NCBI GenBank assembly: GCA_004431415.1
Contig: QPMI01000010.1
Location: 496,001 to 560,000 of the forward strand
Source: Cyanophora paradoxa
Taxonomy: Eukaryota; Glaucocystophyceae; Cyanophorales; Cyanophoraceae
Length of the DNA stretch: 64,000 nucleotides
Direction of reading: 5' to 3'
Below are positions 11,616 through 22,199 of this stretch, piece after piece; position 1 is the first letter of the stretch; each line of letters starts with the position of its first letter. The position numbers and the translations under genes are program-made. The notes under the pieces are model-generated. The model saw only the letters and a program-made list of their open reading frames with translations. It was not told the origin of the DNA and did not search any database.

Positions 11616-12985
11616 GTTCGTCGATCTCGAGCCGCGGGACGTCGTTCGTCGACGTTCTTAACTAACCGCGCGCGCCCCCGCAACGCCGACTCGCCCCTGC
11701 TCGCGTCCGTTAGCGTACATTTGAGATCGTACGGCGCGCGGCGCGGCACGGCACGCGCGGGCCGGGTGAGCGGGCCTGACGCTGCCTGATGGGGGTAGAG
11801 GAATTCAAGGCAGTCGACGTCAGCTCGCCAGCTTGCATCTGGCGCCGGCCCATGGCCTTTGTTGGAGGCGTCGCGCTTTGGTGCCCGTCGATTTTCGGAG
11901 CCGGCCGCGGGCGGGGGCGCGCCCGGCGCCCGGCCTCGTTGCCGGGGTCAACAGCTGCGCATGCAGGCCTAGGTTCGACGCGCGCGCTGCACCAGCTGGC
12001 CGCGGGCGCGTGGGCCCGTAGCGCGCTCGCAGGCTGACTTCGAATTCTGGATCGGATCCCCGGAGCGTGCGCAGCTCGTCGAGCTCCAGCGCCCAGCCGC
12101 GGCGAGCATACGTGCGTGCGCCGCCGCCGCCGGCGCCGAGCAGCGCTATAGCTAGCTATAGCGCGCGATCGCGATATCGATGTCCGCAGCTGCAGGCGGG
12201 CGCGCGGGTTCGGCTGGCGGGTTCCGCAGGCGCCGCTCGGCCTGCGGTGCGCGTTCGCGTTCTTGGCCTGAACCGCGCGCGCCCCGGCCCGTGCGCGCGC
12301 GCGCGCGCGCGTGGCGCGCCGCGGCGGCCGTCGCAGTCGACGTCCTCCCCGCGCGCGGCGCGTACAGGAGGACCGCGCAGCCGTCGAGAGGAACTTCGTG
12401 GATGAGGTGCGCCCCTTTTCTCCCTCCTTATCACTACGTATATACGTATACAATAATCATATAAACTTGAAAAGCGCGCGGGAGAAAACCTCGCGATCGG
12501 ACCGCTGCTAGCGCTGCAGCTGCAGCTGGAGGCCGCCCGCGCGCCGCCGCCGCGCGCGCGCCACAGGACCCCGCTGCCGGTATTAATATTTGCGCCGGGG
12601 CTGTGCACGGCTGGCAGGTCTATAACTACGTATACTATAGCTAGCCATATGCATGATGGCAACCTCACTGAGAGTCAGCCTGGCAGTCCATGATATCATG
12701 ATATCGATCATCGGATGGCAATCTCAGATACATCAAGGCCTAGGGGGCTTTTCGAACGAATTAGAATATGCTCTGGGCCTGGCCGGGCCTAAGCCTGATC
12801 CTATCGCGAGGCCTAAGCCATTTGCATATGCTCTGCATCTGGCCATGGCCAGGCCTAAACTCAAGGCCAGGCCAGGGGACGCCGTGACGATCGCGAGGCT
12901 CGATCGGTGTCACGATCGCCTGAAGGGAAAAGCTAAACGAGAGCCTTAAGCTTGAGCCTGAGCCGCGCGCGCCGGAGCCTTGAGA
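11616..12985. other. Spacer, no confident gene
   Basis: A plus-strand exon-like piece at about 12345-12405 (VQEDRAAVERNFVDE) ends at a GTGCGCC donor. Another at about 12038-12105 (DFEFWIGSPERAQLVELQR) has protein-like composition. I could not join them. The rest shows TATAGCTAGCTATAG and CATATGCATGATGG palindromic words and, at 12720-12950, repeated AGGCCTAAGCC/GGCCAGGCC words. Confidence 0.3.
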
Positions 12986-14585
12986 TCAGCGGCCTCGGAC
13001 GGAGGTGCGGGCGGGTGCGGGCAGGGCGCCCGCCAGCGCCCTCTCCGCCCCCTCCCGCGCCGCCTTCGGCACCGACGCCGCCGCGTGTACCGACGCGCCC
13101 CTCGAGCCCGCAAGCGCCGCTCCCAGCGCCGCGTAGGGGCGCGCCAGCTTCTCGGCCTCCGCCTCCGCCTCGCCGTACGCGTGCTTCAGGTCGATTCGGA
13201 CGTGGGCGGGGCCCGCCGCCGCCGCCAGCGCTTTTGCGAGGCCGGCCGCCTCCGCTTCCGTAAAGGGCCCTTTGCACTCGTCCAGGTACCACCAGGCTCG
13301 GAGGGCCCCAGCGGGGGCCGTGGCTGCCGCGAGGGCGCCCATGGCAGCGCCGTCCGTCGCGCGCTCGCCCGGCTTGAAGCTGAAGCGCGCGCTCTGACGC
13401 GCGGCGCGGGCTTAGCTCGGGGTACGGGGTCCTGGGGGGTACGTGTACCTTGAGGGCCGACATGCCCGCGACGGCCGCCGCGCCGGCGCGGAGCAGCTTC
13501 TCCCCGCCGTCCTCGGCGCCCCGGAGGTCGAACTGCGGAGGGGTAGTCGAACAGGGCCCGGGGGGGCGGGGGAAGAGGGAAGCGGGGTACCTTGACGCGG
13601 AGCGTGTGGAGGCGCTTCAGGGCCCCAAGCGACGCCAGCGCGTCGCCGCCGGCCTTGTCGACCTGAGAGAAGGGAGGGGGTACACCGCTCAGCGGGAGGG
13701 GTACACGAATCGCATCGAAGGGTCGGTCCCACCGTCATAGCGAGCTCCTGGAGGCCCTCGCAGCGCGAGAGGGCGAGCAGACCCTCGGGGGGTACGGCCG
13801 CGAAGGTCGCGTACTCGTCCTGGGCCATGAGGGACAGGTTCCTGGGACGAGGGTTCGAATCGGGGCAGGGAGATTTCTTCAAAACTAAGAAAAGGGAAGG
13901 GGTACCGGATGGTGGAGCGCGAGGGGCCGGAGAGGAACCGCGCGAGGCCGGCGGCTGGCAGGGGGGGGGTCAGGCGCCACATACGGGGTACGCGGGATTT
14001 CGGATTCAATGGGTGGGGGGGTACCGCCTGTGAGGAAGACGTGAGAGGCGTCGAGCTCGACGAGGGGTAGGGGCGCGAGGGCGGCGAGGGCCTCGCCGTC
14101 CTGGAAGCGCCCCTGCGGCCGCTTAAAGTCAGAAGAGTCACTAAAAGGTGGAGGCACTAGTGGGGTCGGGGGGAAGGCTCTGGTAGGAAAGATAGTAGTG
14201 GTGGGGAGGGAGGGGGGGGAGGGGGGGGGGCGAGGGGGTAGAAGCGCACGGTCAGGCGGCGGAGGGAGGGTACGCCGCTGGCGATGGCCGCCGCGGCGGG
14301 TGCGGCGACCGCGCAGGCCGGGCCGTAGGACGGCTCCACCAGCAGCGCCTCCAGCTGCGGGGCCGGAGTCAGCGGGGCCGGAGGCCTAGGGGGGTACGCG
14401 GGGATCGAAGTCGAACGTGCACGTACCCCGCGGGCGGCCCGGAGGGCGGCGGCGGCGTCCTCGGGGAGGGAGGGTACGCGGATCTCGCGCAGGCCGCAGG
14501 CGGCCAGCCCGGCGGCGGCCTCGGCCGGAAACCCTTCGATCTGGCCGGGATCGACTTCGATTCAATTCGATGGAGGTGTGTGTGT

Positions 14586-14616
<31 letters not shown>

Positions 14617-15908
14617 GGGGAGGTACGGGGTACCTCGCTCGCGTCCCCATCGATGGCGAAGGTCGTGAGGGAGGGGGGGAGGAGCTCGCGCCAGCGGGGA
14701 GCAGGCCAGGAGGGGACGGACCACCCCGAGGCAAGCTCGACGGCGATCTCCTTGAGGGCAGGGCCGGAGGAGCCCGCGAGCGCCGCGAGGAGCGCCTCCA
14801 GCGCCTCCTCGCGCCCCACCGGCCTCTTGACGCGGACGGCCTCCTGCTCCTCGCTCGAGGGCCACGCCGGCCCGCACGCGACCTTTACGCTCGCGGGCGC
14901 GAGGCCCGCCGGCGCCGCCGCGAGCCGGCACAGGAGCTCGCGGCACGCCCGCGGGATCGCGACCGAGGCGCCCTGCACGATCGCGACGGCCTTCTTCGAG
15001 GGACGCCCGTACCCGTCCTCGTCCTCGTCCCCCTCCCCCTTCCCCTCCCCCCCCGCCTCCTCTTCGCCCTCGTCGCCGCTCTCCGGCGCCCCTTCGCCGT
15101 CCGAGTCGTAACTCTGCCCGGATCAAATTCAGATCGGTAGACGCAGACTAAGCTATAGGATCCGGAGGGGGCGACCGACCTCGACGAACTCGGTACCCTC
15201 CCTGTAGCCCAGGGGCACGACGACCGACTGGGCGCCCACGAGGACCCCCTTCTCGGCCAGCGAGCGGAGCAGGCGCGCCAGACCGGAGCCCGCCAGCGCC
15301 TTGCGCGGGAGGTCGTCGAAGGCCGGGCGAAGGTCCAGCTCGGGCCAGCGCACGCCGCCGAGCGCCGCGCGGAAGCGCCTGTCGACGGCCCAGAGCCGCG
15401 TGTTGTTTCGGACGAAGACCGCCTCGGCGCCTGCGTTGCGCGGCGCCGCGGTCAGCGAACGCGGATGCGCACTGCGGCGCGTGCACGTGCGGGGATGCCG
15501 CCGTCGGTCATCTACATCCCGGCGGCGGCCGCGGACGTCGACGTCGACGGGGCCGCCCCGGGGGAGCGACCCGGTCGCTCGCCAGGCGGCGCGCACCGAC
15601 GCGCTCGAAGATGCGATGCAGCAGGTGATCCGGGAGACGCGCGAAATGGTTCGTCGGCTCGCCGGGAGGCATGTGAGCGCTCGCTCCCTGCGAGCCGCGG
15701 CCGCCGGGCGCGGCGAGCCTCAGTTCCGACGAGCATCGGCGTTCCCGGTGCGAGTTTGCGCAGGTTTACGAACCGAGGTGCGCGCTCGCTTCGTCGCCGG
15801 GCTCGCCGCGGCCGCGGGCTCCGCCTCGGCTGCGGCGCCCGCGCAGGCCTCCTCCTCCTCGTTCTCGCGCTTCGAGGACATCTTGAGCTTGCTGAGCAGG
15901 GATCCCAT
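12986..15908 (-). CDS. F-box and leucine-rich-repeat protein, multi-exon
   Basis: The predicted start is MGSLLSKLKMSSKREN at 15908. An exon near 15600-15660 encodes FARLPDHLLHRIFE, the core of an F-box, followed at 15190-15450 by sequence like the post-F-box region (RNNTRLWAVDRRFRAAL). Later exons each code for leucine-rich-repeat-like strands. Examples are ALLAALAGSSGPALKEIAVEL, GFPAEAAAGLAACGLREIR, SGVPSLRRLTVRFYP, ALAALAPLPLVELDASH, LLALSRCEGLQELAMT and ALASLGALKRLHTLRVK. The last exon (13398-12986) ends at a clear stop. F-box proteins recruit substrates to SCF ubiquitin ligases through Skp1, and the repeats would bind the target. Introns start GTACC or GTGCG and end CGCAG. An acidic stretch at about 15030-15110 lies in the middle. 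Exact exon edges are estimated. Confidence 0.75.
14576..14620. repeat. (TG)n microsatellite joined to a G run
   Basis: About eleven TG dinucleotides followed by about twenty G, lying in an intron of the F-box gene. The run is a likely site of length polymorphism and assembly error. Confidence 0.95.
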
Positions 15909-16421
15909 CCGACGCCGAGCACGCGTGCTCGGCCGCCGTTACTTTTCCGGTACCGGGGGCTTGTGGGGTAAGCGGACAAGCCTCCGCAATAGGGCAGCTG
16001 CTTGCAAGCTAGGCTGCAGGCTGCAGGCTGCAGCGGCTCGTCGGCTGCACGTGCAGCGCTAGCCTAGATGCAGCGCTAGCCTAGATGCAGCCTGCACGCG
16101 CATGATCATGAAGCCTCGCAGCCTGCAGCTGAGGCCCTCAGCTGCAGGCATGTGCAGCGCGCGGCTCGGGCACCGCGCTAGCGCTCCTCGGCCCCCGCGA
16201 CCGCGGCCGCAGCCCGCGCGCAGCTGCAGCCTGCGGCCCCCTCGCGCCCCCGCCCCAACTAGTACCCAGAGACGGCAGCAAATGCCCAACTAAGCAGCCG
16301 AAGCTGGCGGTGCACACGCGGCAGCACTGACGCCGGTGCCGGCAGCAGCTCAAGTTCTCATATCCGCAGCCGGACCACATCTCGCCCCAAGCGCGGTGGC
16401 GACTTCGGAAGAGCGTACCCC
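15909..16421. other. Intergenic region between two minus-strand genes
   Basis: No gene seen. An 18-base direct repeat (CAGCGCTAGCCTAGATG, about 16052-16086) and CTGCAGGCTGCAG words are present. This stretch should hold the promoter of the F-box gene and the 3' end of the WBP4-like gene. Confidence 0.45.
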
Positions 16422-19400
16422 CTACTCCTTCTTGCGGAAGCTCTTGGGCTTGGTGGCCTTCTTGAACTGTACCCCCTCCCCCGTCAAGTCCTCTCCCTTC
16501 CACTCCTCCTCGGGGCCAGTGAAGGCCGCGGGTACCGCCCCGAACTTGCCCATCACGACCCTGCTCGGACGGGTACGCGCTCGATCGAAAGCTGCTCTGG
16601 CCTGAGAAGAGAGAGAGAGAGCGCGCGCGTACCCCCTGGGGCCCGTCGGCATCGCCTTCTTCACCTGCCATATGCTCTTCGGCTTCATGTCGTCCTCGTC
16701 CCCCCCTGCGGGGGTACGTGAGCGGCGCGGCCGCGTCACGGGGAGGGCGGCCACTGGGCCGCTTCTTCGTTCGCACCCGCGTTGCCGGCGGACGAGGAGG
16801 CCCCGCGGGCACCCGAGGACGCGCCGGAGGCGCCCTTGCCGGCCTGTACCCCCGAAAATCAGATCGAATCGACTCAGATCAGATCGAATCAGATCTGATC
16901 TGATCCGAGGAGACGCACCCGCTCCATGGCCAGCTCGTAGGCCGACTTGCCCCCGCCCGCCTTCTTCTCCCCCCCTTGGCCCGCCTCGCCCCCGCCCTCC
17001 TCCCCCTCCTCGTTCGCCGCTTGCTCCTGGTACCCCCAGAGGCTCTCCTCGGGCCGGACGGGCTGCGGGGCGCCGTAGGGATGCGCCGCCGCCTGCCGCG
17101 CGACCTGTCGGATCGGCTAAGATCAGATCGGATCGGATCAGATCAGATATGATCTTATCGGACCTCCATGCGCGTCTTGAGGTCCGCTGCCTCCTGCTTC
17201 CTCTGCGGCGAAGAGGGTCGAAAGGGGCGGGAGGGACGAAGCAGGCCGGGCTCAGAGGAGGAGGAAACAAGCATGGGCGGGAGCTAGAGAGAGAGAACAG
17301 CTGAGCTGGAAGCAAACGGCGGGGCTCTGGAGGACGGAACAAGCACTCACGGGAGCTTGCTAGTCGAAGAGGAAAGAGGGCGGAGTGAACTAATCGATGA
17401 AACTAGCATGGGCGGGAGCTAGAGAGAGTGAACGGCTGCGGGGCCCGAGAAGAAAAGAGCGCGGGGGGAGGCTGGGCGGACGGGGCCTCGTGTAAAGATG
17501 ACTGAACGGGGCATGAAAGTACTTCAGAGTTTAAAGCTCGAGAAAAGCTTGAATTCTAGATTAAGGCGCCCAGCTAGCTGGCATCTATTCTTGATCTAGA
17601 ATTCAAGCATTTCTATTCTATTCTAGAGTAAGCTTGAATTGTAGAATAAGGCGTCTAGAACAATTATTGAATTAAGAGACGGGAGATCTATGTAGACAGC
17701 AGCCAGCTCGGGAGCGGCGGCACCTTCTTCTTGAGCTCCTCCCAAGCCTTCTCCTCCTCGATGCGCTTCAGCTCCCGCTCCGTCAGAGCGAAGGGGTCCG
17801 GCTGCGGGGGCCGCGGGGAGCAGCTCAGAAGCCGCGGACGCGGGCGGAGGACGGGAAGCGGCGCCGCGGGGATTCGACCCGCGGACCTCGGGCTGCTTCT
17901 CCTCGTCGCTGTCGCTGTCGCTGCCGCTGCCGCTGTCCCCGCCCTTCTCCTTCTTCTTTCCCCCGTCCTCCTCCTCCTCCTCCTCCTCCTCCTCCTGCAC
18001 GCCGCACGTTCGAATCCGGAAGGATCGATTTCTGGCCGAGCGCGGCGCACCCGGCCCCGGCCCTTGCCCTTGGCCTCCCCGCGCGCCTCCTGCTCCGAGT
18101 CCGACGAGGCCGCAGCCGCCGCGGCCGCCCGCCTGCGCCCCGTCGGTCGGTCGGCCGGGCTCCCCGCCGGGTGCACGTGCCCCCGCAAAGAGGCAGGAGC
18201 AGACCTCGCCGGCCCCTCCTCCGCCCCCTCGTCGCCCTTGGGCGGCTCCCGCCGCGCCGCCTTCGCCGCCGCCGCCGCCGAGGAAGACGCGGACGGCGCC
18301 GCCGCGCCGCTGTCCTCCTCGTCCGCCTTCCGCTTCTTCCCCGCGGCCGCGCCCTCGTCCTTCTTCTCCTCCTCCTCCTCCTCCTCCTCTTCCTCCTCCT
18401 CGTCCTCGTCCTCGGCCTGCTTCTCCGCCGGGGCGGCGGGGGGCGCGCCGGGGGCGCCGGGCGGGGCGTAGCCGGGGTAGTACTGGGCGTAGTACGCGTA
18501 GTACTGCGCGTAGTACGCAGCTGTGGCGCGGGGGGCGGTCAGGCGCGGGGTAGAGGGCGCGGGCCCGGGGCGGCCCGCACCCGTTGCTGCCTCGTAGCCC
18601 GGGGGCGCGCCGGGAGGGGGCGGGGGAACCGCGCCGGCCTGCGGGCGGGAGAGCGGGCCGAGTCAGGCGCCAGCGGACTTCCGCTCCGAGGGTCCCTCAC
18701 CGTGGGAGGCGGGCCCGGAGGCGGGGGCGGCACAGCGCCGGTCTGAAGAGCGCATGGTGGGGTGAGCAGGAGCGAGGACGGTTACGGAATGACGGGCGCA
18801 CCGCTCCGGGCCAGGCGCCGTACCCGGGTGGGGCGCCCGGCGGGGGGCCGGGGGGCGGGGGAGGCGGCCGCTCCGGCGCTGCGCCGGCCGTAGTCAGCGC
18901 CGAACGAGCGCAGAGCCCGGGCGCAGAGCGCACGAGGGGGCGCGTTCGCATCCCGCTGCGGAATCCGATCGCTCGAAGGGCCAGCGCCGGCGCCGCCCGC
19001 CGGCCCGCCGGCCGAGTGCCCGCCGCCCGGCGGGCGCGGCGGGGCGGGCGCCGCATCGCTGCCGCGGCGGCGGCGGCCGCCGCTGCGCGCGCGGCGTCGG
19101 GCGCCCCGGTTTCCACGCCCTCCTTTAGGTCCTTGGAGTAGGCCCAGAGCGCCTCCTGCGCCCATGCGTGAGCGGCGTGAGCGGCGGGGCGTGGGAAGGA
19201 GCCGGCGGGCCGCGCGCGGGCGGACCTTCTCGATGCGCTGGAGCTCGCGCTCGGCATCCCGCTGCTCGCGCTTCTCCTCGAAGTTCTTGGTCCTCGCCTC
19301 CCGCACGCGTTGCGACACGGCCTTCTTGTGCCGGACGCTGTTCTCATGGTGCGCTCGGCTCTGCGCCGGGGCCATCGGCGGGCGTCGCGGGGCTCCAGGG

Positions 19401-19555
19401 CGCGCCCGACGCACGGCTTTGTTGTCGGTGATGTAGGTCTTGCAGTACTCGCAGTACCACCTGCGCATCGACCGCCGCCGCTCGGCGGGACGAGCGCGAC
19501 AGCGGCGAATCGCTTCGTCAGCGCACCGAGGGATGGAGGTCCAGTAGCTGGACAT
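16422..19555 (-). CDS. WBP4: WBP4/FBP21-like U1-type zinc-finger splicing factor
   Basis: Exon 1 reads MSSYWTSIPR and splices in phase to WYCEYCKTYITDNKA, then to AHHENSVRHKKAVSQ and KNFEEKREQRDAERELQ, then to EALWAYSKDLKEG. This is the N-terminal matrin/U1-C-type C2H2 zinc finger and following helix of WBP4, a spliceosome-associated protein that binds Pro-rich splicing factors. The C-terminal part is low complexity: an Ala run, a YYAQYY-repeat segment, Pro/Gly sequence, then Glu/Lys/Ser-rich blocks. An exon with FALTERELKRIEEEKAWEELKK lies at about 17725-17810. Further exons at 17160-17220, 16920-17100, 16640-16700 and 16422-16565 end with GKFGAVPAAFTG and FKKATKPKSFRKKE, similar in character to the WBP4 C-terminus. 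I did not find the WW domains expected in animals. That everything down to 16422 is one gene is inference; it could be two. Confidence 0.72.
17546..17660. repeat. AT-rich inverted and direct repeat in an intron
   Basis: GCTTGAATTCTAGAT at about 17548 is matched by its reverse complement ATCTAGAATTCAAGC at about 17594, which makes a 15-base stem. A related direct copy (GCTTGAATTGTAGA) is at about 17633. It lies in the long predicted intron of the WBP4-like gene. Confidence 0.75.
18190..19258 (-). repeat. Copy B of a 1.06 kb inverted duplication
   Basis: This part of the WBP4-like gene is repeated in inverted orientation at 1843-2903, 15.3 kb away. It contains exons plus introns, so it was copied at the DNA level and not by reverse transcription of mRNA. 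Confidence 0.85.
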
Positions 19556-19714
19556 CCTCGCGGCGGCCGCTGCTCGCCCGGTCTGTGATGCGCCGCTCGC
19601 TCCCGGTGCCTTACTCCTCTCCCACTCGGCCTAGCTCGCACGAAAGGCTCGCTAGGCTCGCTCAGATGGGGCTGGTCGCGAGTCGAGCTGTACCCGGCTC
19701 AGTTCGTTGCAAAA

Positions 19715-21307
19715 ATGGCCTTCGTCGCTCCGATCGCCGCTGTCAGCCGTGTGGCCCCCGCGGAGATCTCCTCCGCATCGGTCCGGTCGCAGGCTCCGGC
19801 CTCGACCCCTGCCCGGTGCGGTCGCGACCCTTTGCACACAAGAATCTTGCAATTCCTCCCGCCCTCCCTGGCTCGCTGGGGCGCTGATCGCCGCCCGCGA
19901 TCGCTTGTAGGTCGAAGTTCGTCGGCTCGGCGCAGATCAGCAGCGGCCGCTTCTTCGCCGGCCAGGTCGCGACCCGGAAGTTCGTCGCGTTGGCGGCGCC
20001 CGCGCCGTTCAGCGTTAGCTGCCAGGGTCCGTGATTCTGCTTGCTCGAGCGATCGTGATTCCGATCCAAAATGCCTTGGCGCAGCGGCCGACGTTGCCTC
20101 GGAGTGGGAGCAGAAGAACCAGGAGTGGCAGGGCAGCTCCCCGCGCGAGGCACGTGCAGCGAGATTGAGGCATCACGGATCTTCTCCTGACGGGCGTCTC
20201 CCGCTGCAGATCATCGAGGAGGCGCTCAAGAAGTGGGGCGGCGATGTGGCCATCAGCTTCAGCGGTGCTGAGGACGTCGTCCTGATCGAGTACGCTCTGT
20301 AAGCACTTCTCCTGGCTCTGCCCGGCCGCCCGCGCCCCGCGCTGCCCGACCGTCCCGCCGACCCTTTCGCGCCCCGCAGCCAGACCAAGCTGCCGTTCCG
20401 CGTCTTCTCCCTCGACACGGGCCGCCTGCACCCGGAGACCTACCGCTTCTTCGAGAAGGTCCGCGCCCGCGCCGGATCCCAAGCGGCGACCGCGTGCGCC
20501 CCACCTCGGGTTCGAATTCGATCCCAGGTCGAGAAGCACTACGGGATCAAGATCGAGTACTGCTTCCCCGAGAAGGAGGCGGTGGAGAAGCTCGTGCGCG
20601 AGAAGGGCATGTTCTCGTTCTACGTCGACGGCCACAACGAGTGCTGCGGCATCCGCAAGGCGCGCCCGCCCCGCAGCGATCTCGACGTGCGAGCGAGCGA
20701 GCGAGCGAGCGCCCGCACCCGCAGGTCCAGCCGCTGCGCCAGCACCTGGGTACCCTGAAGGCGTGGATCACGGGCCAGCGCAAGGACCAGAGCCCCGGGA
20801 CCCGCAACAGCATCCCCGTCGTCCAGCTCGACCCGGCCTTCAAGGGCGTCGGCGGCGGCGACCTCATCAAGTACAACCCGCTCGCCAACGTCAGCTCCGA
20901 GGACGTCTGGCTCAGCATCCGCACCCTCGAGGTGCGCGCCGCGCGGCCGCGCACCCCCCTCCGGCTCCGCCCCCGGGGCCGACCCCTCGCCCCGCAGGTC
21001 CCGTACAACGAGCTCCACGAGAAGGGCATCGTCTCGATCGGCTGCGAGCCGTGCACCAAGGTCCGCGCGGCGCGGCGCCCGTCGACTGCGCCGGCGGGCA
21101 TTCCTGTTCTGACGCCCCGCGCCCCGCGCCCCTTGCAGGCCACCCTCCCCTCGCAGCACGAGCGCGAGGGCCGCTGGTGGTGGGAGGACGCGACCCAGAA
21201 GGAGTGCGGTGCGCGGCCGCCGACGCCCCCGCCCTCGCGCTCTTCGTGTGCCCGGACCGACGGCCGCGGGCCGCGCAGGCCTGCACAAGGGCAACATCGC
21301 CAAGTGA
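19715..21307 (+). CDS. APR: Adenylyl-sulfate (APS/PAPS) reductase, plastid-targeted
   Basis: The enzyme reduces activated sulfate to sulfite in cysteine synthesis. The exons, joined in phase, read [129 protein letters not shown] and LHKGNIAK before the stop. The SGAED loop binds the nucleotide. The Cys-Cys and CxxC pairs are the 4Fe-4S ligands typical of enzymes that accept APS. The first part ([17 protein letters not shown] and an exon with [14 protein letters not shown]) has the composition of an organelle transit sequence. No C-terminal thioredoxin domain is present, unlike plant APR. The intron after SSPRE begins with GC, not GT. It diverges from the WBP4-like gene, with 160 bases between the starts. 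Confidence 0.93.
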
Positions 21308-21418
21308 GCAGTTCCAGGCGGTTTCTTAGCAGGATCTTCTTTCAAAGCTTAAGTGCGAGTCATGTAGTAAAATCAAAAAGCGATCGACAGCCGCGACGCG
21401 AGCTAGCCGGCCATCTGC

Positions 21419-21811
21419 CTACATCTGGGCGCCGGGCGGCTCTCCGAACGCTAGCTCGTCCGGCTGCGGAGCAGACCCCTCCGCGTCCGTGCGCGAATTA
21501 ATGGGGAGAGGCCGCGAGGTTATCTTCCCGAGGGCCTTCCGCGCCTCGTTGCGCGCGGCGTGCATCCGGAGGAGGAGGTCGAGGCGCCGGTCGAAGAGGG
21601 CCGGGTCGCCACTTGGAGGGCCGGCGGGCGGATCCGGAGATGCCTCCTTGGGGCGCGGGGGTGGGCTTCGGGCGCCGGGCGCCCGTAGGGGCTGCAGCTG
21701 TGGGGCGCTGGGGGCGGGGGCTGGGGACGGGGCGGTCGCTGGCTGGTCCAGGAACCGGCGGAGGTCGTCGGGGCGGGTTCCTTTGGGGAAGTGCGCGGAC
21801 AGGAGCCACAT
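21419..21811 (-). CDS. Small hypothetical host gene
   Basis: The minus-strand frame reads [20 protein letters not shown], then a Pro/Ala-rich linker, then [20 protein letters not shown] and a stop at 21419. It is convergent with the APS reductase gene. A CGCAG acceptor lies just before the frame (about 21837), so an upstream exon is likely. I do not recognise it. Confidence 0.4.
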   Translation of the reverse strand: MWLLSAHFPKGTRPDDLRRFLDQPATAPSPAPAPSAPQLQPLRAPGARSPPPRPKEASPDPPAGPPSGDPALFDRRLDLLLRMHAARNEARKALGKITSRPLPINSRTDAEGSAPQPDELAFGEPPGAQM

Positions 21812-22041
21812 GGGAAGGAGCCCGGCCTGCGCAGAGGGCGGAGGGGGATCAGGTCAGTTGCTGCTCGAAGAAGCCTGCTAGAAGTCACGCTAGATTCGCG
21901 GTCTAGGCGGCGCCCCGGGCTCCAACCGCGCCGGACCGTCTGGGACCGGGACCCTCGCCGGGGTCTGCTCGGAGTGGAGGCGGAGTACCCGGAGCCGGGA
22001 AAGCGCCACCGGGCGGGGCAATGGTTCGCAATTTTCCATCA

Positions 22042-22112
22042 GCGCTTGTGGTCTAGGGGTAGAATACTTCGTTGCCATCGAAGAGACCCGGGTTCGAGTC
22101 CCGGCAGGCGCA
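22042..22112 (+). tRNA. tRNA-Gly (anticodon GCC)
   Basis: The acceptor stem GCGCTTG pairs with CAGGCGC. The anticodon arm is CTTCG-TTGCCAT-CGAAG with anticodon GCC, and the T arm is CCGGG-TTCGAGT-CCCGG. The discriminator is A, and a CTTTT stretch follows directly as a polymerase III terminator. No intron. Confidence 0.96.
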
Positions 22113-22199
22113 CTTTTGTCGCTTCGACCCCCGGCGGGGGAATTTCGCGAAACGCGTTCAGTTATGCGTTCTCGCGCGCGGAAACGCCCCTTTATGCTT

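Noticed and set aside
13845..13870. tRNA B-box-like GGGTTCGAATC (also near 20505 and 18003)
   Set aside because: No acceptor, D or anticodon arm can be formed around them. They lie in introns or exons of host genes.
17860..17890. T-arm-like GATTCGACCCGCGG near a GC-rich stem
   Set aside because: Only a T-arm-like hairpin forms; the rest of a cloverleaf is missing.
19743..20153. Minus-strand frame over the APS reductase 5' region
   Set aside because: The plus strand carries the in-phase exons of APS reductase; the minus frame has no protein-like features.
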